From: a virus
Direction: 5' to 3' (one strand)
Length of the DNA stretch: 64,000 nucleotides
IMG/VR virus record: IMGVR_UViG_3300046096_000189
Location: 62,001-126,000 of that record
In this document: one piece after another, positions 8,669 to 17,354 of the stretch
Layout of the letters: each line of letters opens with the position of its first letter
Position numbering within the stretch: the first letter of the stretch is position 1
Notes under the pieces: model-generated
Database searches by the model: none
Told to the model about the DNA's origin: nothing
The model's input: only the letters and a program-made list of their open reading frames with translations
Program-made: the position numbers and the translations under genes

Positions 8669-9895
8669 TTAAGAAAACTTACGCATAGCTGCCCATACAC
8701 CCAGTCCAGTTACCAAGCCAGCTCCCGCCATCTTGAGATACTCACTGCTGTCCTTACGTTCAGCTGACCTACTGTCATAATAATCATCTCTGACTCTAGA
8801 TTTTTGCTTAATATTATCTTCCAAAACCACAGTCTCGGTATTGAGTTTGTCTTTCAACATCTCATACTCCATTTTAGCCATCTTGGCTTTTGTCTCAAGC
8901 TCAGCGACTATCTTCTTGGTTTCAAGAAGAGTTTGTTCAAATGTGAAGCGTGTTTCGTTGAGTTCTGCTGTTTTCATTTCATTGGCTGCGCGCATAGATT
9001 CAGTTTCTTTTTTGGCCTGCTCAAGCAGAATGCTATTGCTTGCTTTTGAAGCCTCTAACTCATTTTGCATAATCAGAAGTTTCTGTTTGCTGAGTTGTTC
9101 AGCTTGGTCGTCAGACAAAGCTTGCTCAGCAGTTGGGTAAAGACCCAGTTTATCCTGAGCCTCATCCAAGCCCAGTATGCTAGGTATGGTGGTCATGCTA
9201 CCATCTTTGGACTTCAGTTCTGTGTAATAGACCCCGTTAGACCTGGATGGATCTTTAATAGGTTCAACCTCAATAAGAGACTTACCCATTTTTATGAACC
9301 TTTTACCATACCGGTTATCGTTGTCTACCACCTGTATGGTAGCGCCGCTGTAGATGTTTTCAAGACCCATGTCTTTAAACTGTCTAACGGTCCTACCTTC
9401 AGCACTGTAGGGATGGTGTATGTTAGCATGATAATCTTTACTCATGAGTAACAGATCCACACATGGCGCGTAACAAACTTTCAGCTTCGAGAGATTAGAA
9501 ATAGGATAACGACTATCCACCACAATCTCACAACTGAAGATAGACCTGTTAGTGTCAAATGCTTCAGTCAGAACCAGACGGATGGTTTCCAGTTCCTCAT
9601 TACCAGAACCATTCAACTTCTGATACTCAGTCAGCATGTTGATTACCTCAACGATAACCGCATTGTTCTGGAACTTGTAGATTGATCTGACGATAAACTC
9701 TTTGGAATGCACGACGCCATTAACAGCACGTCGAACAAACACAGGGAGATTATTCCTATTAACAACCACAACGTCTTCAGTTGTGTCGTTGATGAAGAAC
9801 ATTGTCTTGCGGAAAGGGCTGTGAAGCTCTTTCGTATTCTGTTCGTTTACCACCTTGGTTTCAGAACCGATATTTTGTACTTGGCTTGCCAGCAT
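8669..9895 (-). CDS. Coiled-coil protein with C-terminal membrane segment
   Basis: A 408-residue protein. The N-terminal part (about 1-235) is a beta-rich globular region, including the segment PFRKTMFFINDTTEDVVVVN. Residues about 240-370 form a long charged coiled coil (Glu/Lys/Ala heptads). The end (about 385-403) is a short hydrophobic stretch, YLKMAGAGLVTGLGVWAAM, that could insert in a membrane or pack in the virion. I do not recognise the family. It starts 18 nt upstream of the RNA polymerase beta fragment gene, suggesting a shared transcript. The ATG has GAGGAAC upstream. The sequence ahead of it (ACACATACTTTAATTGACC on the minus strand) resembles part of the cassette leaders and may be a promoter. 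Confidence 0.75.
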   Translation of the reverse strand: MLASQVQNIGSETKVVNEQNTKELHSPFRKTMFFINDTTEDVVVVNRNNLPVFVRRAVNGVVHSKEFIVRSIYKFQNNAVIVEVINMLTEYQKLNGSGNEELETIRLVLTEAFDTNRSIFSCEIVVDSRYPISNLSKLKVCYAPCVDLLLMSKDYHANIHHPYSAEGRTVRQFKDMGLENIYSGATIQVVDNDNRYGKRFIKMGKSLIEVEPIKDPSRSNGVYYTELKSKDGSMTTIPSILGLDEAQDKLGLYPTAEQALSDDQAEQLSKQKLLIMQNELEASKASNSILLEQAKKETESMRAANEMKTAELNETRFTFEQTLLETKKIVAELETKAKMAKMEYEMLKDKLNTETVVLEDNIKQKSRVRDDYYDSRSAERKDSSEYLKMAGAGLVTGLGVWAAMRKFS

Positions 9896-9983
9896 AAGTT
9901 CCTCTTTTTAAAAGTTGATTAAGCTCTTTGAGACAGAGCGGTCAATTAAAGTATGTGTGACTAACGATAGATACAAACAGAAC

Positions 9984-10030
9984 AAAAAAAAATAACACCC
10001 CCGGCCTGTAAGGGCTAGGGGTGTTAATTT
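9984..10030 (-). terminator. Terminator of empty cassette 2
   Basis: The stem AACACCCCTAGCC / GGCCGGGGGTGTT (minus strand) is followed by a long T-run. It is nearly identical to the cassette 4 terminator at 25671-25714. Confidence 0.85.
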
Positions 10031-10054
10031 ACGCCTCGATCACGCTCCAGCCAT
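10031..10054 (-). pseudogene. Deletion scar: start codon and gene tail of a lost cassette gene
   Basis: After leader B, the ATG at 10054 opens a frame of only four codons (Met-Ala-Gly-Ala-stop). The same 24 bases read one frame over as Gly-Trp-Ser-Val-Ile-Glu-Ala-stop, ending right before the terminator as the intact cassette genes do. I read this as the fusion of a start codon to the last codons of a former cargo gene after an internal deletion (inference). The unit may now make only a short RNA. Confidence 0.5.
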
Positions 10055-10150
10055 GATTATCTCCTTAACTGATAGTGTCGTAGAAAGAACGACTTAAACT
10101 ACAGCGATAGCTCAAATAGAATATATGTGATTGAAATTATTTACAAGAAC
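10055..10150 (-). promoter_or_regulatory. Cassette leader B, followed by no gene
   Basis: Same layout as leader A: TTTCAATCACATATATTCTA, CTTGAG-like TTTGAGCTATCGCTGTAG, hairpin at 10093-10077 (GTCGT...ACGAC) and TTAAGGAGATAATC. The hairpin closing pair is U-A where leader A has U-G. Confidence 0.75.
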
Positions 10151-10155
10151 TTATT

Positions 10156-10197
10156 TAGAAAAAAGATACACACAGCCTCATGGCTGTGTGTATTTTA
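10156..10197 (-). terminator. Terminator of the ribonucleotide reductase operon
   Basis: The stem ATACACACAGCC / GGCTGTGTGTAT with CATGA loop is followed by a T-rich run on the minus strand, six bases after the nrdB stop codon region. Confidence 0.85.
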
Positions 10198-10202
10198 ATC
10201 TA

Positions 10203-11309
10203 TCAGAAGTCAAACTCCATAGCCCCAGCTGGAACATCATGAGTATTCATACCCAGTAGATACCCACCTAAACGTTCTTCCTGAGCAGCACCTTGAATAC
10301 CATCAATAGTAATCCAATCAGCTGTAAAGGCCAAAGGTAGTTTCTTAGGAATATCAAACTCAGGTTGGATGCCAAAGAAACTGTAAACTTCACCTGCGTA
10401 ATAACAGACTTGTTGGCAAAGTTTCTCAGCTGTCAGACCAGATACTTCTCTTCCATTACGGAACAGAGTCTTATTAACCCAATCCAGTTCTGTCTGTATC
10501 ACAGCTTTGATCATCTCAGCTATCTGTGTGCGACACTGATTAAAAGCCATCAGACCTTTAGAAGTACGCATCATGGCATCAAGGATGATCATATCACCTT
10601 TAGAGTGAATATGATATTCATCCTGACAGATTTTCTGCACAGCTTTGGCAAATGGAATATATCTACCTGCTTCACCGTACGAGAAAGTCACTGTAAAGCT
10701 TGCCATGAACTGGATACGTTCCAGACACAAAAGAGCAGCTACATACATAAAGACCACGTTGTAGACTTCCTGACTGTTTCTATCCAGTTGGTTAAGAGCC
10801 AGTTTATGAGAGACCTCATAAGCTTTTTCAAGAACTGCGTTGATAACAGACATTCTTTCAAACGAAGGCTTTAGGGCCAGGATATCTCTCATGACCTTAT
10901 CAGGATCATCAAAAGCATTCTTGACCATCTCGCTGTATGTCAAAGCATGCACTTGCTCATTGTCACCCACACGCTGCCAATATGACCACAGAGTCGTATC
11001 GCTGGTAAAGTTAGCTCCAATACCGGAGATACCCTTACTCACCACACTGTCAGCTTCCCATTGCCAAGCAATAGTATCCAACATGATCTCGTAATCTGTG
11101 CGAGGGCAAGTCTTAAACTCTAACAAGCAAGATTGGAAATCGAATTCCATCTCATCCCAGTCCTGAGCTTTGAGTTTCTTATACAGATCTCTCAGCTCAG
11201 GTAACTGTACATTGATAGAGTCTGTCAATCCAGCATCTTCACCAAGTACAAGCTCAGTGCCGATATAGTCTTTCTTTTCATTGTTGAAAATCTTACTAGA
11301 ATAACTCAT
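10203..11309 (-). CDS. nrdB: Ribonucleotide reductase class Ia small subunit (R2)
   Basis: A 368-residue R2 subunit, which carries the diiron-tyrosyl radical used by NrdA to reduce ribonucleotides. Visible ligands are the Asp in QWEADSVVSK, the Glu/His pair and radical Tyr in NEQVHALTYSEM (E-x2-H-x3-Y), and the Glu in LLCLERIQF. The last ligand motif, normally D-E-x-x-H, reads QDEYHIH. Keeping the E-x2-H spacing puts Asp in the Glu position; otherwise the His is shifted by one. The start at 11309 (MSYSSK) has AGGTGAG upstream and lies 11 nt after the nrdA stop, so the two are one operon. The C-terminus GAMEFDF is the expected peptide that docks on NrdA. Confidence 0.93.
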   Translation of the reverse strand: MSYSSKIFNNEKKDYIGTELVLGEDAGLTDSINVQLPELRDLYKKLKAQDWDEMEFDFQSCLLEFKTCPRTDYEIMLDTIAWQWEADSVVSKGISGIGANFTSDTTLWSYWQRVGDNEQVHALTYSEMVKNAFDDPDKVMRDILALKPSFERMSVINAVLEKAYEVSHKLALNQLDRNSQEVYNVVFMYVAALLCLERIQFMASFTVTFSYGEAGRYIPFAKAVQKICQDEYHIHSKGDMIILDAMMRTSKGLMAFNQCRTQIAEMIKAVIQTELDWVNKTLFRNGREVSGLTAEKLCQQVCYYAGEVYSFFGIQPEFDIPKKLPLAFTADWITIDGIQGAAQEERLGGYLLGMNTHDVPAGAMEFDF

Positions 11310-11320
11310 ACTCACCTTTT

Positions 11321-13765
11321 TTAAAGTTTGCAACTATCGCCGCAGTTCTCTTCCACAGCCATCTCTTGAACTTCCCCGGAACCATCTTTGCTGTTGGTGA
11401 GTGTGTTACTGTAATACTTAGACTTAACCCCATACTTAATCATGGTAAAGTATTCAGTCAGAATCTGTTTATCACTGAGCATCACATTCTTAGATCTGTC
11501 TTTATAGGTATCCACGCTGATAGACTGATCAGTGAACTTTTGCATAACAGCATAAGCTTTGATCATATCCACACCAGGGATATCATAACCGATCTCGTAC
11601 TTATCACCCAACAGATCGCTGTCAGTAGCTACCCAATCCACTGTGTTGTTCTCATCAGACTTCTTCAAAGACAAAGCGCGGATAGGATAAGGACCGTTAG
11701 GCACACCTGAAGCTTTAGATGAGGATTCAGTAGGCATCAGGTTTATCAGACAGCTAAAACGAATACCGCCGTTTTTCACTATATCTGAACGAAGAGCTTC
11801 CCAATCATACTGAAGATCCACGGTAATCAACTCATCTACAGCTTTCTTATAGCTATCAATAGGCAACCATCCATTAGCCCATTTTGTTTTATGGATCCAA
11901 GGAGCATTACCTTTTTCAATACCTAATTCAAGAGCTGCTCTAATGACAAAGTAAGCATGGCGTTCAGAGATACGATGAATCTCATTACGACCTTCAAGTG
12001 TACTATACTTAAGACCTTTACGAGCAAGTAGTGTAGCCAGACCAATGTGACCGACACCAGCATTCAAACGACTCTTAGCAGTGAATCCAATATGCGGCAA
12101 AGCATAAGTAGACAGATGAATACATCTATCAATCATTCTCAGAGCTAGTTTACAGGTTTTATGGTATTGTTCGTCTGTATGAATGTTAGGAAGAACAACA
12201 GCACCAAGTGAACACAATGCTACCTCTCCTGGAATTTCTTTACTAACTATATCACCCACCACATAGTTCTTATAGGTGTTGCTATTAGGCACTGAGAAGA
12301 ACTCACCTTTTGTCAAACTACCTGCATAAGTCCTACCTCTACCAGTCACAGACACTTCAAGATTGTAAGGAAGCTTAACTATGTTACCGTTGGTCTGTGA
12401 GAATGAAATATGACCGTAATCACCAGTTCTGTACAGGTCTTGCACCGAGTTATAACCAGCTGTCGATTCGCAAACTTCCAAGCAGAGATTTGAGCTATGG
12501 ATGGGTTCTTGAAAAGGAGTATGGCGATTAGCTTCTTCAATGTTGAAGTGATACAGAGTAGACACCTCTTCAAACTGTGTCAGCATAGTCAAACACAGAT
12601 CACGAGCACTCACGTACTCTTTAACAAAGTTATCATCCTCTTCATACTTCTTATACAAAGCCTCAAACTTCTGAATATCACCGCTGAACATAGCTGCGTG
12701 AAGATCAGGAGCTGTATAACAATTAAAACAAAACATTTGTTCATCGTCTCTTGCTTTTCTAGCAAAGAAACTATTAGTCATCACCGCAAAGTGTACATCA
12801 CGATTGCGTTTGGCTTCAGGAGTCCTTGGGTTCTGAAGCATGATGAGATCTTTGGCTTCTTTTTCAAAGATGTCAAAGTAAAACGTAGCAGCCCCAGCAC
12901 GACCTGCTTGCACACCTTTAATAGTGTTCTTAGCTGTAGTAGCGAAGTAAGGACGCTTGCCACCATGAGGGAACCTACCACCGCGTACAGGATCACCGAT
13001 AGATCTCAGATTATGATGAGTACCAATGCCAGCAGAAGCAGCTGTCATCTTAGAAGCGATCATGTCACCACAATCGATAGACTCGTTGTTATCGGACACC
13101 TCGACGAGGCAACAACTGGCGTAGCCATTTAGAGGACTGCCTAAGTTCACATAGTTGGGTGTAGGCGCATTAAGACGATTCAGGCTAAACTCATCGTAGT
13201 ATTCTTGCACCAACTTAAGCTTCTCTTGACTGTCTTCGATATCATCAGACAAGCGCATAGCCATACGCATGAACGTATATTGAGGAGTCTCATACCTGAT
13301 ACCAGATACCAGATTAGAAATGCTGTACTTGTGATGGATTTGTTTGATCTGGCTGTGTGCGTAGTTAAAGTCACGCTTATGGTCTATGATACTTTCAATC
13401 GCTTCAAACTCAGCATCTGTATAACCCATGTCAATCACCAATCCGGTCTTAATAAGATCTTCATTGATCTTCTTAACCGAAGGCATCTCATCACCATAGA
13501 GAGCTTTATGTAACCAAGCAGCATACAATCGACCAGCCATCACGTTATGCGGCCAATCTTTCTTATACAAACAAGCGTTGATCAACTCTTTCTGAAGACT
13601 CTGGCTGTTTTCAATCTCTTTACAGTTACTCAGAGCATCAAGCACCACACCTGACCAATCCACGCGATCGCCTAAACTGTCAGTAGCCCATATAGCCCAT
13701 TTGTTGAGTTTAGAGGGTGTATATTCTTCTTTAGTTCCATCTCGCTTGATGATATACTTGATCAT
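11321..13765 (-). CDS. nrdA: Ribonucleotide reductase class Ia large subunit (R1)
   Basis: An 814-residue R1 subunit that reduces NDPs to dNDPs. Residues about 1-95 form an ATP-cone regulatory domain (MIKYIIKRDGTKEEYTPSKL). The active site is visible: the first redox Cys in GYASCCLVEV, the radical Cys and Glu in SSNLCLEVCES, the second redox Cys in EVALCSLGAVVLPNI. The C-terminal redox tail is ENCGDSCKL (C-x3-C). It is the first gene of the nrdAB operon and has AAGGA upstream of the ATG. With DHFR and thymidylate synthase in the same window it makes a phage-encoded dNTP supply, typical for a large lytic phage. Confidence 0.96.
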   Translation of the reverse strand: MIKYIIKRDGTKEEYTPSKLNKWAIWATDSLGDRVDWSGVVLDALSNCKEIENSQSLQKELINACLYKKDWPHNVMAGRLYAAWLHKALYGDEMPSVKKINEDLIKTGLVIDMGYTDAEFEAIESIIDHKRDFNYAHSQIKQIHHKYSISNLVSGIRYETPQYTFMRMAMRLSDDIEDSQEKLKLVQEYYDEFSLNRLNAPTPNYVNLGSPLNGYASCCLVEVSDNNESIDCGDMIASKMTAASAGIGTHHNLRSIGDPVRGGRFPHGGKRPYFATTAKNTIKGVQAGRAGAATFYFDIFEKEAKDLIMLQNPRTPEAKRNRDVHFAVMTNSFFARKARDDEQMFCFNCYTAPDLHAAMFSGDIQKFEALYKKYEEDDNFVKEYVSARDLCLTMLTQFEEVSTLYHFNIEEANRHTPFQEPIHSSNLCLEVCESTAGYNSVQDLYRTGDYGHISFSQTNGNIVKLPYNLEVSVTGRGRTYAGSLTKGEFFSVPNSNTYKNYVVGDIVSKEIPGEVALCSLGAVVLPNIHTDEQYHKTCKLALRMIDRCIHLSTYALPHIGFTAKSRLNAGVGHIGLATLLARKGLKYSTLEGRNEIHRISERHAYFVIRAALELGIEKGNAPWIHKTKWANGWLPIDSYKKAVDELITVDLQYDWEALRSDIVKNGGIRFSCLINLMPTESSSKASGVPNGPYPIRALSLKKSDENNTVDWVATDSDLLGDKYEIGYDIPGVDMIKAYAVMQKFTDQSISVDTYKDRSKNVMLSDKQILTEYFTMIKYGVKSKYYSNTLTNSKDGSGEVQEMAVEENCGDSCKL

Positions 13766-13862
13766 GAATGACTTCCTTATTAGGGTTAAATCTGTTAGTT
13801 TTCTCTAAGTATTTTGTACTGAGCCAAACTATAAGTCTGCTAGTTATTTAGATATTCGAGGC

Positions 13863-13902
13863 AAAAAAAAAAAGATACCAGGGATGTCCCTGGTATCCTT
13901 AA
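13863..13902 (-). terminator. Terminator after the 148-residue gene
   Basis: The stem GATACCAGGGA / TCCCTGGTATC is followed on the minus strand by a run of eleven T. It separates the 148-residue gene from nrdAB. Confidence 0.85.
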
Positions 13903-14349
13903 TTAAGATTCTGTCGGAAAGTCATATACCAAGGTTTCATCCTGTTTAGATACCTCAGGTGCCTTAGGCGTGATCTTAGTAACTTTCAGATCGATAGGTT
14001 CACAAGGCTTAGTGATATGCTCATACAAAGCACTCTCAAAGGCTGTTAGCATATTCTTAAACTGAGTCTTCAGTTTTTTATAGATAAAGATCCTCTGTTC
14101 TTTATCCCTAACGATAATAGTGAAGACATCACTGGTAACGTTGGCTGTGACGATGCTGTAGATATTCTTACGCTTCAGAAACTTATGTTCAGCTGAGTTA
14201 ACTTTGATGCTTCTCATCATACCTACAGACACAGGCTGTTTGTCATCGTAAGAGATAGAGATAGACATCTGATCGATATTCTTAACAGAAGCTTGAAACA
14301 GATTGCTAAAGGCCATTAAGTTAAGACCGTGAGATTTAAGGATTTGCAT
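13903..14349 (-). CDS. Unknown 148-residue protein
   Basis: A soluble protein with no recognisable family. A basic central segment (HKFLKRKNIYSIVTANVTSD, then IFIYKKLKTQFKNMLTAF) looks alpha/beta, and the C-terminal 35 residues are Pro/acid-rich and probably disordered. It has its own terminators on both sides, so it is a single-gene unit between the major capsid gene and nrdAB. Its ribosome-binding site is weak (AAGGATG lies 17 nt upstream of the ATG). In-frame Met codon at residue 12 is an alternative start. No function is assigned. Confidence 0.65.
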   Translation of the reverse strand: MQILKSHGLNLMAFSNLFQASVKNIDQMSISISYDDKQPVSVGMMRSIKVNSAEHKFLKRKNIYSIVTANVTSDVFTIIVRDKEQRIFIYKKLKTQFKNMLTAFESALYEHITKPCEPIDLKVTKITPKAPEVSKQDETLVYDFPTES

Positions 14350-14413
14350 AATATTTTACTAAGGATGAATTGAGACGACTAATCTATATAACTTTAGTCT
14401 AAATAAAAAAGGG

Positions 14414-14450
14414 AAAAAAGAAAAGGACCCCCGGAAGGGTCCTTTTCTTC
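14414..14450 (-). terminator. Terminator of the major capsid gene
   Basis: The stem AAAAGGACCC / GGGTCCTTTT with flanking A/T runs lies about 30 nt after the capsid gene stop codon. Confidence 0.85.
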
Positions 14451-14480
14451 TATTAGAGGCAATATTACTATCGCCTAAAC

Positions 14481-16622
14481 TCAAACGAGTTTGTAGTTGA
14501 TTTGCACTTTATTAAGTACAGCAGGTACGTTGTTCACAACGAAGGTCGTCATGATAGGCAGGTGTGTCACGAATGCGTAACGTGGCTGCACAACGGTCTC
14601 TTTGCTGTAGGTGTTACCACGGCTCAGATTAGCAGTCATCACCAACTCAGGACCCCAGATCATGTTGCCGAAGTTCAATGGGTTAGGAGCAGTGTTACGC
14701 TGCTCGTTGAACACACCGAAGGTCATGAAGATCTTACCAGCAACACGGCTATCAAGGGTAGAGACGATGCGAACATCAAACTCACCACCCAACGTACGCA
14801 GGTCACCAGACACGTTCAAGTAACGAGCCAACACTGGATCTGTGCCGATGATCACGACTGGTACAGCAGAGATACCACCGCTCAGAGCGTCGGCAGCAGC
14901 CTTGTACTCGGAGTCACGATACATGCGGTAAGCGTAATCACGCAGCTTGTTCACCAGAGCAGCTTGCATGTCTTGAGCGCGTTCGAACGACTTGATGGAG
15001 TCCACCATGGTCGCCATATCCAGAGTTTCCTGGAAGTAGGTAGGACGCACAAAGAAACGACCCACACCCAACACGTCAGGACCTTCACCCAACACGTCAG
15101 CAGCATCCACATATTGAGCCAAGGTACCAGCAGCGTCGATCAGAGCAGAAACTGCTTCGTTAGACACGCGGATACGAGTAGCGCTGATCAGAGCTTGCAC
15201 GTCGGTAGCGTCGACAGAAGCGTCGACCACAGCAGGATGCATAGCAGAGATAGGCGAACGCAATGGCACAGCGTACAGTTGCGTGAACTTGGTCACGTCG
15301 ATCAACTGACCGCGTTGACGACGGTTGATGTTCGTGTAGAAAGCAGTCAGGTCGTAACCTTCAATGGTACCAGCGTTGACCACTGCGACCACAGGAGCGG
15401 CAGGAGCAACAGCTTGATCCAATTGCTGACCAGTAGAGTCCAGAATGACGTGAGTCTGCACAGCGTTACCGTAGATAGAAGTCTTACCGGTTTCGATGTT
15501 CACAGAACCAGTCAACTTCAGCTCAACGCGAGCAATCAGGTTACCAGTAACCACACCAGCCAGATCCACCAGAGCAGAACCGTCAGCTTGCTTGGTATCG
15601 CGGTTGATCAGAACGCTCGTGGTTTCGAAGTTCAGAGTCATCACGCGATAATTGTTTTGCGTGCTGTATGTGAAGTTAGCCAAAGGTAGGTTCGACACAT
15701 TGAAGCGCAGAACGTCAGCACCGAACTTGACATACACGTTCTTGAGGTTCAAGAAGGTGTCCAGAGTGTCGGTGTTGTCCATCACGCCAGTGGCCAGCAG
15801 AGCATCAGTTTGACCCACGGCGATCAGGTTCAGTTCTTTACCGATCTTCAGAGGAGCGGTGGTGATAGATTGACCTTCGACGATCACAGCAGCAGGAGCT
15901 ACGACAGCAGGATCCACGAACTGAGCGGCGTTTTGAGGACGCACAGCTGGAATCACGCGGGTCTGTTCTTTCTTCAGGATCGAAGCATCGGCCACAGCAC
16001 GGATGATGTTCTTCTTACCAAAATCACGGAATGCGCCGTCGATGTTGTGTTGAGTTGCGTCAAACACAGTCATCAGATCCACGGTCACGCCAAAACCAAC
16101 TTGGTCAGGAGTCAGAACCAGAGTAGGGAAGAAGGTTTCGCCAAACTCGTCTTGACGAGCAGACTGCATGTTGTAAGCGATCGAGTAGATCGAAGCATTG
16201 CGGTTCTCGCGCTCGTCATAAGCTTCCAGACCGAATGCACGCTCAGACATACCTTCAGCAGCACCCATGGTTTGCACAACCACAGCACCTTCCATAGCCA
16301 CAGGGCTAGAGATGGTCTTGCGGCTCAGCAGATGGCGTGGGTCAGCAGCGATCATACCGCCGATAGAACCAGCAGCGATTTGAGCGGGGGTGAGTTTGTA
16401 ACCCAGACCCAGGTCAGCCACGATCGATTCGATAGCGGTGCTCAGACCTTCATGTACATTGTTCAGTTCAGCCAATTGGAAGTCTTGTGCAGATTCCAGG
16501 GCAAACATGGTCTTGGTAGACTCAGGAGTAACCATGCGACCACCTTCAACGGTGTTACGCAGATGCACCAGCAGTTGCTGAACTTGGGTTTTTTGTTGAC
16601 CCGTGGATTTACCAAATTTCAT
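14481..16622 (-). CDS. Major capsid protein, phiKZ type
   Basis: A 713-residue protein that resembles the phiKZ gp120 family, which builds the icosahedral head. The strongest segment is residues 131-160 (GLEAYDERENRN followed by SIYSIAYNMQ and QDEFGETFFPT), recalled as highly conserved in these capsid proteins. In that family a prohead protease removes an N-terminal propeptide after an (A/S/G)-x-E site; here GLE at 131-133 directly precedes the conserved AYDEREN, so the mature chain probably begins at Ala134 (inference). Codons are strongly GC-biased and regular, unlike most neighbours, as expected for the most highly expressed gene. AAGGAA precedes the ATG. Confidence 0.9.
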   Translation of the reverse strand: MKFGKSTGQQKTQVQQLLVHLRNTVEGGRMVTPESTKTMFALESAQDFQLAELNNVHEGLSTAIESIVADLGLGYKLTPAQIAAGSIGGMIAADPRHLLSRKTISSPVAMEGAVVVQTMGAAEGMSERAFGLEAYDERENRNASIYSIAYNMQSARQDEFGETFFPTLVLTPDQVGFGVTVDLMTVFDATQHNIDGAFRDFGKKNIIRAVADASILKKEQTRVIPAVRPQNAAQFVDPAVVAPAAVIVEGQSITTAPLKIGKELNLIAVGQTDALLATGVMDNTDTLDTFLNLKNVYVKFGADVLRFNVSNLPLANFTYSTQNNYRVMTLNFETTSVLINRDTKQADGSALVDLAGVVTGNLIARVELKLTGSVNIETGKTSIYGNAVQTHVILDSTGQQLDQAVAPAAPVVAVVNAGTIEGYDLTAFYTNINRRQRGQLIDVTKFTQLYAVPLRSPISAMHPAVVDASVDATDVQALISATRIRVSNEAVSALIDAAGTLAQYVDAADVLGEGPDVLGVGRFFVRPTYFQETLDMATMVDSIKSFERAQDMQAALVNKLRDYAYRMYRDSEYKAAADALSGGISAVPVVIIGTDPVLARYLNVSGDLRTLGGEFDVRIVSTLDSRVAGKIFMTFGVFNEQRNTAPNPLNFGNMIWGPELVMTANLSRGNTYSKETVVQPRYAFVTHLPIMTTFVVNNVPAVLNKVQINYKLV

Positions 16623-16658
16623 TTCGAGTTCCTTAGTTGGTTTCAGAAAAGTTAACTG

Positions 16659-17270
16659 TCACAAAACGCTACCTTGAAGTTCTTTCAGGTAAACAGAATA
16701 AATGCCGAGGCTGGATGCTCTGCCGGACGACATCATAGAATAGAACTGATCGACGCATTTTTTAGAAAAGTTAAATGCGCCTTTCTTGGTTTGGAGAGTA
16801 TTGATAATACCCTCGTCGACGATAATGTAAACGACGTGAGTGTCTTTTACGAATGTGTAAGTTTTAGACTCTATACCGAAAGCATCTTCAATCTCCACAA
16901 CAGGCATTCCATCCTGCATTGTGGTTAGTCTATTTCTCATGTATAGTTTATTTTCTTCCATACCAACTAAGGGTTGAACGGAATACTCCAGCTCTTTTAA
17001 TTGCTCTGTGGTGAGATTTTGGAAATGACAAGACAGTTTAAATCCATCGAACCAAAACAGATTCTTATTTCTGTATGTGGTGTATAAAGGACTAAAAGCC
17101 TCATCGACATAGGCCCAATCTCTCAGATCATTAAGCGATAGAACACCACGGACTTTACCGTAGTTTCTAAAATCCATAATATCTATTTTATTACGTATCA
17201 ATATCTGATATATCCATCTGGGGATTGGACACACAACAGATGAATTCAAAAAAGGTATGTCGGTACTCAT
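16659..17270 (-). CDS. Unknown 203-residue protein upstream of the capsid gene
   Basis: The start at 17270 (MSTDIPFLNSS) is preceded by CCGAGG; a longer frame of 20 more codons has no ribosome site. The protein is soluble and of mixed structure, with the segments PRWIYQILIRNKIDIMDFRN and THVVYIIVDEGIINTLQTKK. I do not recognise a domain. It ends 36 nt before the major capsid gene and no terminator lies between, so the two are probably co-transcribed. From memory phiKZ has a gene (gp119) at the same place. A role in head assembly or late expression is possible (inference). Confidence 0.72.
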   Translation of the reverse strand: MSTDIPFLNSSVVCPIPRWIYQILIRNKIDIMDFRNYGKVRGVLSLNDLRDWAYVDEAFSPLYTTYRNKNLFWFDGFKLSCHFQNLTTEQLKELEYSVQPLVGMEENKLYMRNRLTTMQDGMPVVEIEDAFGIESKTYTFVKDTHVVYIIVDEGIINTLQTKKGAFNFSKKCVDQFYSMMSSGRASSLGIYSVYLKELQGSVL

Positions 17271-17354
17271 GGTTAAACCTCGGTGAAGATTTTTATCAGA
17301 TAGGGCTATGTTATGTCTCGATCGTACCAAACACTTAAATAAGAAGATAAGTCC

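Noticed and set aside
14502-16655. Long open frames on the plus strand opposite the capsid gene
   Set aside because: They are antisense shadows of the GC-biased capsid gene: His/Ser/Arg-rich, no ribosome sites and no domain.
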